Positions 51,526 to 61,009 of a stretch of DNA of 64,000 nt are shown one piece after another. The notes under the pieces are model-generated. The model ran no database searches, had not been told where the DNA came from, and saw nothing but the letters and a program-made list of their open reading frames with translations. Position 1 is the first letter of the stretch, and every line of letters begins with the position of its first letter. A program made the translations under genes and the position numbers. Source of the DNA: Actinomycetota bacterium (GTDB lineage Bacteria; Actinomycetota; Actinomycetes; S36-B12); assembly GCA_030681835.1 (NCBI GenBank), contig JAUXRN010000193.1, forward strand, positions 1 through 64,000, read 5' to 3'.

Positions 51526-52718
51526 CCCCGGTCTGGGAGCGGCTCATCGGCCAGCAGCACGTCGTCGACGACCTCTCCCGCGCCGTAGTCGATGCCGAGC
51601 ACATCCGCAGGGGCGAGCCCGGGCCGGCGATGACGCACGCGTGGCTGATCACCGGGCCGCCCGGGTCGGGCCGCTCCACCGCCGCCGGTTGCTTCGCCGC
51701 CGCGCTGGTCTGCCCCGAGGACGGTTGCGGGGTGTGCGACGCCTGCCGCACCGCACCGCTCGGTGGGCACCCCGACGTCGAGATCGTTTCCACCGACCGG
51801 CTGTCGTACGGCGTCGACGATGCCCGCGAACTGGTCCTTCGCGCGTCGATGGCACCGATCTCGAGCCCGTGGCACGTCATCGTCGTGGAAGACGCCGACC
51901 GGATGACCGAAAAGGCAGGTCCGGTGCTGCTCAAGGCGCTGGAGGAGCCGCCCCCGCACACCGTCTGGGTGCTGTGCGCCCCGAGCGTCGAGGACGTCCT
52001 GCCGACCATCGCCTCGCGCACCCGGCTCGTCCCGCTCATCACCCCGACGACGGCCGACATCGCGCAGTTGCTCGTGGAGCACCACGGGGTCGACCTCGCC
52101 TTGGCCTCGTTCGCCGCGCGTGCCTCGCAGGGGCACATCGGCCGGGCCCGGGCGCTTGCCAGCGACGAGCACGTGCGCATGCGCCGGCAGGAGGTCATGC
52201 GGGTGCCGTTCGACCTGGCCGACGTGCCGTCATGCTTCGTCGCTGCGGCCAACCTCCTGGCCGCCGCGACCGACGACGCCAAGGCGATCACCGACCCGCT
52301 TGACCAGGCCGAATCCGCCGGGCTGATGGCCCAGTTCGGCGACCTCCTCGACGCGGCCTCCAAGGCACGGGCCAAGCGGCTCACGTCGGCGGCGACCACC
52401 GAACTGGTGAAGAAGCAGAAGACCCGGCGCACGCGCGCGGTGCGCGACCAGGTCGACCGCGAGGTGGTCGACCTCATGGGCCTGTACCGCGATGTCCTGG
52501 CCATCCAATTGGAGGCGCCGGTCGGCTTGGTCAACGAGGAACTGAGGCCGCAACTGACCCAGCTCGCCGAGCGGAGCATGCCCAACGACACCGGCCGCCG
52601 GCTGCAGGCGCTCGCCCACGCCCGCCAGCAACTGGTCGCCGCCGTCGTGCCGTTGCTCGCGCTGGAGTCGCTCATGGTCGAGCTCAAGGATCCGTGGATC
52701 CGGCTGGCTTCCGCCTGA
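51522..52718 (+). CDS. holB: DNA polymerase III subunit delta'
   Basis: AWLITGPPGSGRSTAAGCFAAALVC; VVEDADRMTEKAGPVLLKALEEPPPHTVWVLCA. Confidence 0.93.
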   Translation: MTPVWERLIGQQHVVDDLSRAVVDAEHIRRGEPGPAMTHAWLITGPPGSGRSTAAGCFAAALVCPEDGCGVCDACRTAPLGGHPDVEIVSTDRLSYGVDDARELVLRASMAPISSPWHVIVVEDADRMTEKAGPVLLKALEEPPPHTVWVLCAPSVEDVLPTIASRTRLVPLITPTTADIAQLLVEHHGVDLALASFAARASQGHIGRARALASDEHVRMRRQEVMRVPFDLADVPSCFVAAANLLAAATDDAKAITDPLDQAESAGLMAQFGDLLDAASKARAKRLTSAATTELVKKQKTRRTRAVRDQVDREVVDLMGLYRDVLAIQLEAPVGLVNEELRPQLTQLAERSMPNDTGRRLQALAHARQQLVAAVVPLLALESLMVELKDPWIRLASA

Positions 52719-52743
52719 CCGTGCCGGGTCAAGCGGCCCTGGT

Positions 52744-53499
52744 TCAGGCGGGCCCGGCCACCCTGTCGACCAGGGCCAGCACGTGCTTCCAGGCGTCCGC
52801 GCTGGCATCGGCCCACTCGTCGAAGTGCCGGTCGAAGAACGAGTGCGGCGCCCCGTCGTAGACCACCACGGTGACGTCGGCTCCGGCGGCGCGCATGGTG
52901 TCGGCCAGATCGACCTGCGACCGGCAGGTGCTGACCTGGTCGGCGCCCGCGATGAGCATCAGCGTCGGCTTGGCTGCACGCGCGGCCGCCTCGCCCACCG
53001 CTGCCGCCTGGCCGTAGAACCCCACGCACGCGGCCAGGTCGAGCGCCGATGCGGACTGCCGCCACGCGTTGCTCCCCCCGAAGCAGAAGCCGATGGTGAT
53101 GACGGGAAGGCCGTCGCGCGTGCGAGCGCGCAGGAAGTCGATGGCCGCTGCCGAGTCCTCGTCGATCTGCGCCGGGGTGGTCTGCTCTCGGTGGGCCTGC
53201 CAGGGGAAGGCGTCGTCGCGCGTGCCGTCGAGGGCCGGGCCCGCCGTGCGCACGTAGAGGTCGATCGCCACCGCCGCCAGGCCGGACTCGGCGAGCCGCT
53301 CGGTGAAGGCCATGTAGTAGGGATGCAGGCCGCGCACGTCAGGCAGGACGACGACGCCGGCCCGCGCCGGGCCGTCGGGAAGGCAGTAGTAGGCGGAGAC
53401 GGGAGTGCCGTCGGCCGAGACCACGTCGATGCGGCCTTGCTCGGCGACCGCGCCGACGACGGGGGGTGAGGGTGGCCGGCTTTCATCGCTGTGGCACAT
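52744..53499 (-). CDS. dienelactone hydrolase family protein
   Basis: GVVVLPDVRGLHPYYMAFTERLAESG; ITIGFCFGGSNAWR. Confidence 0.92.
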   Translation of the reverse strand: MCHSDESRPPSPPVVGAVAEQGRIDVVSADGTPVSAYYCLPDGPARAGVVVLPDVRGLHPYYMAFTERLAESGLAAVAIDLYVRTAGPALDGTRDDAFPWQAHREQTTPAQIDEDSAAAIDFLRARTRDGLPVITIGFCFGGSNAWRQSASALDLAACVGFYGQAAAVGEAAARAAKPTLMLIAGADQVSTCRSQVDLADTMRAAGADVTVVVYDGAPHSFFDRHFDEWADASADAWKHVLALVDRVAGPA

Positions 53500-53538
53500 G
53501 GACGCACCCTAGACATGCGTCCGGGCGCCCCCGTGGCC

Positions 53539-54387
53539 CTATAGGTCGGCGGCGCGCTGCAGCCCGTGCGCATAGGCCAGCATGGCGTTGACCGCTGGCC
53601 CGAGGATCGCGGCCGTGCTCCGGTGCGCATCGGGCGCCGCGAGCAACCGCGCCGCTGCGGCCAGCAGCTCGTCGTACGTGTCGCAGCCGTCGGCCAGGCG
53701 GCCGCGCACGACGTCGGCGGAGGCGGACGCCTGCCGGGCCGCCGACGTGCCGGGCAGCTCGCGCTGCAGCTGGTCGAGGACGACGAGCCGCTCCGCGAGG
53801 GCGGTCAGCGGACCGGCCGCCTCGGCATCGGCGCGCCGCAGCTCGTCACCGGCGCCCGGGTACAGCCGGTCCAGTGCGGGCGCCATCGTCATGACCTGGA
53901 CTCGGACGGACGTCAACCGCGAGACCTCCTCGGCACCCATGCGCCCGCGCGGCAGCGATGGCGGCGGAGCGACTGGTTCGACGACATGCGGCTCGGGGCC
54001 GATGCGATGCAGGCGCATGCGGCCCCTGATGGAGACGAACAACCCGAGGCCCGCCGCGCCGAGCCACATCCAGGCCGGGCCGGGTGCGCCACTGCTGGCG
54101 GTCAGCTCCGCGATCACGTCGAACAGCCCGACCGCTCCGCCCACGCCAGCGACCACGGCGCCGCCGGTGACCTGCGACTGAGCGGACTGAATCTTGGCCC
54201 GATGCTTGCGCAGGCTCTTGCGGTTGGCCTCGAGCTCCCTGCGGTGCTGGATGGCCAACGCCTTGACCTGGCCCTTGGGCGCCTTGCCCGTCGCGACGCG
54301 CCACGAGTCCACGAGGTCCAGGCCGCGCGCGACCCCCTGCTCGATGAGGGCGGCCAGCTCGGCTGGGTCGCGGCGGCTCTTGCTCAC
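53539..54387 (-). CDS. hypothetical membrane protein with coiled region and two TM segments
   Basis: Complete ORF; GGAVVAGVGGAVGLFDVIAEL and WMWLGAAGLGLFVSI TM-like stretches. Confidence 0.7.
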   Translation of the reverse strand: MSKSRRDPAELAALIEQGVARGLDLVDSWRVATGKAPKGQVKALAIQHRRELEANRKSLRKHRAKIQSAQSQVTGGAVVAGVGGAVGLFDVIAELTASSGAPGPAWMWLGAAGLGLFVSIRGRMRLHRIGPEPHVVEPVAPPPSLPRGRMGAEEVSRLTSVRVQVMTMAPALDRLYPGAGDELRRADAEAAGPLTALAERLVVLDQLQRELPGTSAARQASASADVVRGRLADGCDTYDELLAAAARLLAAPDAHRSTAAILGPAVNAMLAYAHGLQRAADL

Positions 54388-54405
54388 CGTATTACGGTAC
54401 GACCC

Positions 54406-55923
54406 ATGGCCCCTTGGCGTCCGATCGCCGCCCTACTCGCCTCGACTGCGCTCCTGGCCGGGTGCAGCACACTGGCCAGCTTCTCCTACGAGTCGCATCC
54501 TCCCGAGCCTCGCGGACCGCTGCCCACGGCCAGCGGCCCACTCGCGAACTACTACAACCAGGACGTCGACTGGCACAGCTGCGGTGACGCGGACTGCGCC
54601 ACTCTCACCGTCCCCATGGACTACGAGGATCCGGCTGGCCGGACCGTCGAGCTGGCGATGCTGCGGGTGCCGGCCACGGGGGAGTCGTACGGGACCCTGT
54701 TCGTGAATCCTGGCGGCCCGGGCGGCAGCGCCGCCGACTACGCGCGTGCGGCGGACTACATCGCCAGCTCATCGATCCGAGAGCACTACGACATCGTCGG
54801 CGTGGATCCGCGCGGGGTCGCCAACAGCGACCCGGTGCAGTGCCTCACCGGCGAGCAGGTCGACGGCTTCATCGAGGCCGATGGCACCCCGGACTCGGCC
54901 GCCGAGGAGCAGGAGGCGATCGAGACGTCGAGCGAGATCGGGCAACTGTGCGCGGAGGAGGCGGACGAGATCTATGCCCACATGGGCACCGTCGACGCGG
55001 CCCGCGACATGGACATCGCCCGTGCCGCTGTCGGCGACGAGAAGCTCACGTACCTCGGCAAGTCGTACGGGACGATGCTCGGACAGACATACGCGCAGCT
55101 CTTCCCCGGGAACGTGGGGCGGATGGTGCTCGACGGCGCGCTGCCCACGAGCCTCGACATCGTCGAGACGAGCAAGGGGCAGGCGGACGCCTTCGAGGTG
55201 GCCCTGCGTGACTTCGTGAGCTACTGCCTCGGCCAGCAGTACTGCCCGGTCGCCGGGACCGTCGATGAGGCAGTCGCCCAGTTGCGCGACTGGCTGTCAG
55301 CGCTGGACGCGGCCCCGCTCTACGACGGTGACCGCATCATGAACGAGCCGGTGGCGATGTTCGCGATCCTCTCCTACCTGTACTTCCCGCCGTACGACTA
55401 CCAGGAACTGATGCCGGCGCTCGCCTCGGCGATGCAGGACGGCGATCCGAAGCCGTTGCTCAACCTGCTCGACGCACGGATCAGCCGCAACCCCGACGGC
55501 ACGTACGCCGACAACTCCACCGACGCCTTCTATGCGGTGTCATGCCTCGACCGGCCGTTCACCGGGACCGTCGAGGACGTGCGCCGGTACGCAGAGGAAT
55601 GGGCGGTGAGCTCGCCGACGTTCGGCGAGGGCCTGGCCTGGGGCCTCCTTCCGTGCAAGGACTGGCCCGCGACGGCGGAGGCACTCGCCGACACGAGCGC
55701 CGAGGGGGCGGCGCCGATCCTCGTGGTGTCGACGCGCAATGACCCGGCCACGCCGTACCAGTGGGGCGTGCAGATGGCGGAGGAGTTGCCCGGCGCCGCG
55801 CTGCTGACGTGGGAGGGCTACCAGCACACCGCCTACACGCAGGGCTCGGATTGCATCGACGACGCCGTCGATGCGTACCTGCTCGACGGTACCCTTCCTG
55901 CAGAAGGCACCATCTGCGAGTAG
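54406..55923 (+). CDS. secreted/lipoprotein alpha/beta hydrolase (tripeptidyl aminopeptidase-like)
   Basis: Lipobox LLAGCS; LFVNPGGPGGSAADYA; HYDIVGVDPRGVANSDPV; TYLGKSYGTMLGQTYAQLFP. Confidence 0.92.
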   Translation: MAPWRPIAALLASTALLAGCSTLASFSYESHPPEPRGPLPTASGPLANYYNQDVDWHSCGDADCATLTVPMDYEDPAGRTVELAMLRVPATGESYGTLFVNPGGPGGSAADYARAADYIASSSIREHYDIVGVDPRGVANSDPVQCLTGEQVDGFIEADGTPDSAAEEQEAIETSSEIGQLCAEEADEIYAHMGTVDAARDMDIARAAVGDEKLTYLGKSYGTMLGQTYAQLFPGNVGRMVLDGALPTSLDIVETSKGQADAFEVALRDFVSYCLGQQYCPVAGTVDEAVAQLRDWLSALDAAPLYDGDRIMNEPVAMFAILSYLYFPPYDYQELMPALASAMQDGDPKPLLNLLDARISRNPDGTYADNSTDAFYAVSCLDRPFTGTVEDVRRYAEEWAVSSPTFGEGLAWGLLPCKDWPATAEALADTSAEGAAPILVVSTRNDPATPYQWGVQMAEELPGAALLTWEGYQHTAYTQGSDCIDDAVDAYLLDGTLPAEGTICE

Positions 55924-55932
55924 GGGCACACC

Positions 55933-56115
55933 ATGTGGCGGATCAACCTCGCGCTCATCGCAGCGCTGCTCTTCCTGCTGGCGACGATCTTCGGGGTCGT
56001 CTCCATGGTCACGGGCGACGGCGGCTGGCTGCCGATCGTCTTCCCGGCCATCGCCTGCGTCGCGTTGTTCGTGTACTGGGTGCAGTTGCGCAACCGCGCG
56101 TCCCGCGGCCAGTAG
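55933..56115 (+). CDS. small membrane protein, unknown function
   Basis: 60 aa with two hydrophobic segments directly after the hydrolase gene. Confidence 0.6.
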   Translation: MWRINLALIAALLFLLATIFGVVSMVTGDGGWLPIVFPAIACVALFVYWVQLRNRASRGQ

Positions 56116-56254
56116 GCCGCCATCCCTTAGGGACGTTCATCCGTCAGCGAACAGCCGCGGCGGCTGTTTGCGCGTTCAACTTTCCCGGCACTACGGTTCA
56201 GGTGCGCGTCTAGGTGACCCCGTCCGGCGCGCTTCCCGAGCACAGGAGACCCCC

Positions 56255-57754
56255 GTGACTGCCACCGACCCCGCCGCGACCTCGACCGCCGCCGACGCAG
56301 CCCCGGCTGGGCTCGAGCCGGATCCGCTGCGCTGGAAGGCGCTCATCGTCATCGCGATCGCCCAGCTGATGGTCGTGCTCGACGCGTCGATCGTGAACAT
56401 TGCGCTCCCGTCGATCCAGGCCGACCTCGGCATCAGCGACACCGACCGCCAGTGGGCCATCACCGCCTACACGCTGGCGTTCGGCAGCCTGCTGCTGCTC
56501 GGCGGCCGCATCGCGGACTTCGCCGGCCGCAAGCGCGTCTTCATCATCGGACTGATCGGCTTCGCCGGGGCCAGCGCACTCGCGGGCCTGGCCACCACTC
56601 AGGGGCTGCTGTTCGCCGCCCGTGGCCTGCAGGGCGTCTTCGCGGCACTTCTCGCGCCTGCCGCCCTCTCGCTCATCAGCGTCACGTTCACCGACTCCAA
56701 GGAGCGGGCCAAGGCGTTCGGCGTGTACGGCGCCCTCTCCGGCGGCGGGGCTGCCATCGGACTGGTCGTCGGCGGCATCCTGACCCAGTACACGTCGTGG
56801 CACTGGACCATGCTCATCAATGTCCCGATCGCGATCATCGCGGTGCTCCTGGCCATCCCCTACGTGCGGGAGTCCCGTGCGCACGGCAACACCAAGTACG
56901 ACATCCCCGGCGCGATCACCGCGACTTTCGGCCTGTTCTGCCTCGTGTTCGGCATCTCCAAGTCGGAGACCGACGGCTGGAACGGCACGACCACGATGAC
57001 GTTCCTGGGGATCTCCGTCGTCATGCTTTTCCTCTTCCTGTTCATCGAATACCGCTCGACGCACCCGCTGCTCCCGCTCAAGATCGTGCTCGAGCGCAAC
57101 CGCGGCGGCGCCTTCCTCGCCTCGTTCTTCGTCGGCATCGGCATGTTCTCGATGTTCCTGTTCATCTCCTACTTCTTCCAGGCCGTCCTGCTCTACTCCC
57201 CGCTCACCAGCGGCTTGCTGTTCCTGCCGTTCTCGGCCGGCATCATCGTCAGCGCCGGCATCGCCAGCCAGTTGCTGCCACGGTTCGGGCCCCGCTGGGT
57301 GACGTTCACCGGCTTCATCCTCGCGATCATCGGCATGGCCCTCTACCTGCGCATGACGGCGGAGACGACCTACATCAGCGGGATCCTGCCGTCGATCATC
57401 ATCATGAGCCTGGGCATGGGCCTGATCTTCGTCCCGCTGTCGGCCACCGCGCTGTTCGGCGTCGGAGACCACGATGCGGGCGTTGCCTCGGCGGTGCTCA
57501 ACACCAGCCAGCAGATCGGCGGGTCGATCGGCATCGCCTTCCTCAACACCATCGCCGCCGGTGCGACCGCGGCTTTCGTGGTGGCGAACAACCTGCAGGC
57601 CCCGAGCGCCGAGGCCCTCGTGGAGGGCTTCACCACGGCGTTCATGTGGAGCGTGGGGATCATGATCGTCGCGGCGATCGTCTGGGTGACGCTCGTGCGC
57701 ATGAGCAAGGACGACATGGCGGCCAACGACGCGGTCCCCGCCGTCGGCCACTAG
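56255..57754 (+). CDS. DHA2-type MFS transporter
   Basis: VVLDASIVNIALPSIQADLGISDTDRQWAITAYTLAFGSLLLLGGRIADFAGRK; GTG start. Confidence 0.93.
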   Translation: MTATDPAATSTAADAAPAGLEPDPLRWKALIVIAIAQLMVVLDASIVNIALPSIQADLGISDTDRQWAITAYTLAFGSLLLLGGRIADFAGRKRVFIIGLIGFAGASALAGLATTQGLLFAARGLQGVFAALLAPAALSLISVTFTDSKERAKAFGVYGALSGGGAAIGLVVGGILTQYTSWHWTMLINVPIAIIAVLLAIPYVRESRAHGNTKYDIPGAITATFGLFCLVFGISKSETDGWNGTTTMTFLGISVVMLFLFLFIEYRSTHPLLPLKIVLERNRGGAFLASFFVGIGMFSMFLFISYFFQAVLLYSPLTSGLLFLPFSAGIIVSAGIASQLLPRFGPRWVTFTGFILAIIGMALYLRMTAETTYISGILPSIIIMSLGMGLIFVPLSATALFGVGDHDAGVASAVLNTSQQIGGSIGIAFLNTIAAGATAAFVVANNLQAPSAEALVEGFTTAFMWSVGIMIVAAIVWVTLVRMSKDDMAANDAVPAVGH

Positions 57755-58857
57755 GGGCGCAGCGCGGCCCGGGCGAACGGCGCGACGGGCAGCGCGACCA
57801 CGAGCGGCGCCTCCTGCCATGCGGTGGTGTCCTCGTCGAGGAACCGCAGGACGCGCGGCGCCCCGACGCTCTTGAACATGCGGCCGAACGCCTCCTCGAC
57901 GGAGTCCGGGTCGTGCTCGATGACCCGGAGCAGCACGTCGTCCAGCCACCGGCTTCGGGGACGGGACCGGGCAGCGACCCTCGGGTCGCGGTCCTCGACG
58001 AGCGCCCTCACGATCGCCGCGCTGTGCCGCTGCACCCGGTCGAATGCGTAGCCGGTCGATGGCTTGAGCCGGCCGGCCCGCCGGCCGATCGGGACCACGC
58101 GCGGGGCCGGTCCCTGCAGCATCGGCCGCAGGGGCAGGCGCCCTTCCTCGCGGGCAGTGATGGCGTGCCCAGCAAGGCCAAGGACGTCCGTGCAGTACCG
58201 GGCCAATCGAGCGGAAGCGTCATTGACCGGCCGCCACGTGATCTCGGCCACCTCCACCAGCGCCTGCCGCGGGCCGAACGGCAGCAGGTAGGCGAAGGCC
58301 AGGCGGCCTGGCTCCGCGACGCGGAAGTCCATGAAGGTCGCAACCGCCGGATCGAAAGCATCGGACTCGGACTCAATGTGCCAGCCCAGGAAGGAGAGCC
58401 ACGGGCCGACACCCTCGTCCGGCGGCGGGCGGCTGTCGAAGGCCCACGACGCCGTGTGCTCCCTGCCGTCGACCACCACCGTGGCACGGCCGGGACCTCC
58501 CACGACGGCCTCCGCATGACCCTCGACCGATGCGAACCCGGCTGCGGCCATCCGAGCGCGGGCGACACGGGCAACCTGCCTGCCCGAGATGCAGTGGTAG
58601 GAATAGGGCGATGTCGGAAGCTCCCGCCTGCGGCCGAGCGCGTGCACGGCCAGCCGGTCCCAGGTGCCCCGCAAGGGGACCCGCCGCCACCGTGGATCGG
58701 TGGACCAGAACGCCCAGGAGCAATCGGAGATGTCGCGCCTGCCGTCGTCGACGACCAGCACCCGCCGGGACGCCCAGGGACTCGAGGCGAGGCGGTTGGC
58801 GAGCGAGAGCCCGGACAGGCCGGCGCCGACGATGATCGCGTCGTAGTCGCCGGACAC
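57751..58857 (-). CDS. lycopene beta-cyclase-like (CrtY-type) flavoprotein
   Basis: YDAIIVGAGLSGLSLANRL; DISDCSWAFWSTDPRW; PLRPMLQGPAPRVVPIGRRAGRLKPSTGYAFDRVQRHSAAI. Confidence 0.88.
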   Translation of the reverse strand: MSGDYDAIIVGAGLSGLSLANRLASSPWASRRVLVVDDGRRDISDCSWAFWSTDPRWRRVPLRGTWDRLAVHALGRRRELPTSPYSYHCISGRQVARVARARMAAAGFASVEGHAEAVVGGPGRATVVVDGREHTASWAFDSRPPPDEGVGPWLSFLGWHIESESDAFDPAVATFMDFRVAEPGRLAFAYLLPFGPRQALVEVAEITWRPVNDASARLARYCTDVLGLAGHAITAREEGRLPLRPMLQGPAPRVVPIGRRAGRLKPSTGYAFDRVQRHSAAIVRALVEDRDPRVAARSRPRSRWLDDVLLRVIEHDPDSVEEAFGRMFKSVGAPRVLRFLDEDTTAWQEAPLVVALPVAPFARAALRP

Positions 58858-58895
58858 GGAAGCACCGTAGCGAGGTGCTGGTCACGTACGCGAGG

Positions 58896-59942
58896 TCAGG
58901 CGGGCGGGCCCCCAGCCGCGAATTCGTCGATCTCCGCGAGGATTCGCGCCTTCGTCCCGGGGGGTGCCAAGGAGGCGAGGACCGACTCGCGGGCCAGGCC
59001 GGCCAGCCCCTCGGCGTCGATGCCGAAGACCTCATGCGCGATCGCGAACTCGCGGACAAGGTCGGTATCGAACATCCCCGGGTCGTCCGTGTTCAGCGTG
59101 ACCCGCACCCCCGCGGCCCGCAGGACGGGGAAGGGGTGTTCCGGCAGCGATGCCACGGCACGCGTGCGCACGTTCGAAGTCGGGCATACCTCCAGCACGA
59201 TGCCTCGCTCGACCAGCTCTCGTATGAGGGAGGCGTCCTTCGCGGCGGCGATGCCGTGGCCGATGCGCACGGCGCCGAGGGCGTGGATGCTCTCCCGGAT
59301 GCTCTCCGGGCCCGTCGTCTCGCCGGCGTGCGGGACGCTGGCCAGGCCGATCTCCCGGGCCCGCCGGAAGTACGGGGCGTAGTCCCGTCGAGGGAGCCCG
59401 TCCTCGGGCCCGCCGATGCCGAACCCGGTGCTGCCGGCCGGCATGAACTGCTCTGCCCAGGCGATGGTGCGCTCCGCCCCGGCGTGGCCGTCCATGCCGT
59501 TGATGTCGTACGTGAACGCGATTTCCACGTCGTGCATCGCGAGCGAGTCGGCCCGTCCACGGGTGAGGGCTTCAGCAAGTGCGTCGGGCTCGATCCCGGC
59601 CTGCAGGTGGCTGTCGACCGTCACCGTGACCTCGGCATAGCGGACGTTTACCCGGGCGAGGTCACGACCGAGCCCGGAAACGAGCGACTGGACGTCGTCC
59701 GCCGACTTCACCAGCCTGTTCACGTCCATGTAGACGCGGATGAAGTGGTCGAAGTCGGTGAACCGGTAGAACTCGCGCAGCGCGGCGTCATCCGTCGGGA
59801 TGCCCTCGTGCGGGTGGCGGCGGGAAAGTTCGAGGATCGTCTCCACCGAAGCCCCGCCTTGCAGGTGCACGTGCAACTCGGCCTTCGGCAGGCCGGCGAT
59901 GAAGCCGGCCATGGCGGAGGCACTGGCGGCATGCTCGCTCAT
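58896..59942 (-). CDS. add: adenosine deaminase
   Basis: LPKAELHVHLQGGASVETILEL; PHAGETTGPESIRESIHALGAVRIGHGIAA; TLNTDDPGMFDTDL. Confidence 0.95.
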   Translation of the reverse strand: MSEHAASASAMAGFIAGLPKAELHVHLQGGASVETILELSRRHPHEGIPTDDAALREFYRFTDFDHFIRVYMDVNRLVKSADDVQSLVSGLGRDLARVNVRYAEVTVTVDSHLQAGIEPDALAEALTRGRADSLAMHDVEIAFTYDINGMDGHAGAERTIAWAEQFMPAGSTGFGIGGPEDGLPRRDYAPYFRRAREIGLASVPHAGETTGPESIRESIHALGAVRIGHGIAAAKDASLIRELVERGIVLEVCPTSNVRTRAVASLPEHPFPVLRAAGVRVTLNTDDPGMFDTDLVREFAIAHEVFGIDAEGLAGLARESVLASLAPPGTKARILAEIDEFAAGGPPA

Positions 59943-60061
59943 TCGGCGACCCTATTGCCCGCCGACCTTGAGGTTGGCGCCGCTGCGCGGCGCGAAATCG
60001 CGCGCCAAGCTCAAGGTCGGCCGGCGGGAACCACCGCGCCGCCTCGCCCGTCGGAGGGACC

Positions 60062-60532
60062 ATGAAGCCCTTCCGCGTCCTTGCCCTGGCGATTGCCGCC
60101 CTCCTCGTGCCCGTACTCGCCGCGTGCGGTTCGACGTCGTCGGGCTCGTCCGACGCCGCATCGCCGGACGTCACCATAGGTGCCCAGCCGACCGGTGGGG
60201 CTGACCTGGCCGGCACCTCATGGGTCCTCGCTGACGGACCCCTCTCGACGCAGGACCTGGCCAGCAAGGGGATCACCATCGAGTTCGCCGACGGCCAGGT
60301 CTCCGGCAACAGCGGAGTGAACACCTACTTCGGGGGCTACACGTCCACCATCGACGGCACCCTGGCGTTCGATCCGCTGGCCAGCACGATGATGGCCGGT
60401 GACGAGGCCGCCATGGCCCTGGAGCAGGAGTACCTCGCCGCACTGCAGTCGGCCTTCGGCTACTCGATCAGCGACGGGACTCTCACCATCTTTGGTGCAG
60501 CCGACCAGGTCCTCACCTACACGGCGAAGTAG
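60062..60532 (+). CDS. META-domain lipoprotein
   Basis: Lipobox VLAACGS; LAGTSWVLADG...GQVSGNSGVNTYFGGYT. Confidence 0.85.
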   Translation: MKPFRVLALAIAALLVPVLAACGSTSSGSSDAASPDVTIGAQPTGGADLAGTSWVLADGPLSTQDLASKGITIEFADGQVSGNSGVNTYFGGYTSTIDGTLAFDPLASTMMAGDEAAMALEQEYLAALQSAFGYSISDGTLTIFGAADQVLTYTAK

Positions 60533-60640
60533 AACGCGTCGCACTCTGGCGGCGCTTCAGGGCGGTTCGGATCGCCTGGTGAGGCCTTGTACCATTGGCA
60601 GGCTTCCGGCGAAGGCCGCAAGGAACCACGCGGGAAGCAC

Positions 60641-60712
60641 GCCGCCTTAGCTCAGTGGTAGAGCAACGCACTCGTAATGCGTAGGTCCGGGGTTCAAGTC
60701 CCCGAGGCGGCT
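60641..60712 (+). tRNA. tRNA-Thr(CGT); CCA follows at 60713-60715
   Basis: GCCGCCT/AGGCGGC acceptor, anticodon loop CTCGTAA, GGTTCAAGTCC T-arm. Confidence 0.96.
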
Positions 60713-60717
60713 CCACG

Positions 60718-60746
60718 CGAAAGTTGTTGGTATTAAACAACTTTCG
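60718..60746 (+). terminator. hairpin immediately after tRNA-Thr
   Basis: CGAAAGTTGTT-GGTATTA-AACAACTTTCG, 11-bp perfect stem. Confidence 0.6.
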
Positions 60747-60782
60747 GGGTTCTGAGGTCAAGTTGGCGGAGCGCAATATCTG

Positions 60783-60885
60783 CCTTTCGCCCTTTCTTTC
60801 GCCCTTTCTTTTCTGACCGGGCACCCTTTCGCCCTTTCGGGTAAGGGCGGTGATTCGGCGTGTCCTGGCCGAAAGGGCGAGGTTA
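60783..60885. repeat. clustered CTTTCGCCCTTTC / GAAAGGGCGA motifs (candidate integrase arm sites)
   Basis: Three CTTTCGCCCTTTC copies plus an inverted GCCGAAAGGGCGAGG between tRNA-Thr and the integrase. Confidence 0.6.
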
Positions 60886-61009
60886 GGGCGAAGCCGTGGT
60901 CCTTGACGCGCTGCCGAAGGATCATGGCCAGCGATGGCTGAAAGGCGTGCATCACTCAGTTGGGTGCCGGGGTCTTCACCCTGAGGGTGCGTGCGCTCGT
61001 TCGGTGGTG

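Noticed and set aside
56452-59382. 976-aa plus-strand ORF
   Set aside because: Overlaps the MFS gene in another frame and the lycopene cyclase/add genes on the other strand; no coherent domain.
60783-60841. Possible CRISPR-like array of CTTTCGCCCTTTC repeats
   Set aside because: Repeats are about 13 bp and nearly contiguous, with no uniform spacers and no cas genes; integrase arm sites fit better.
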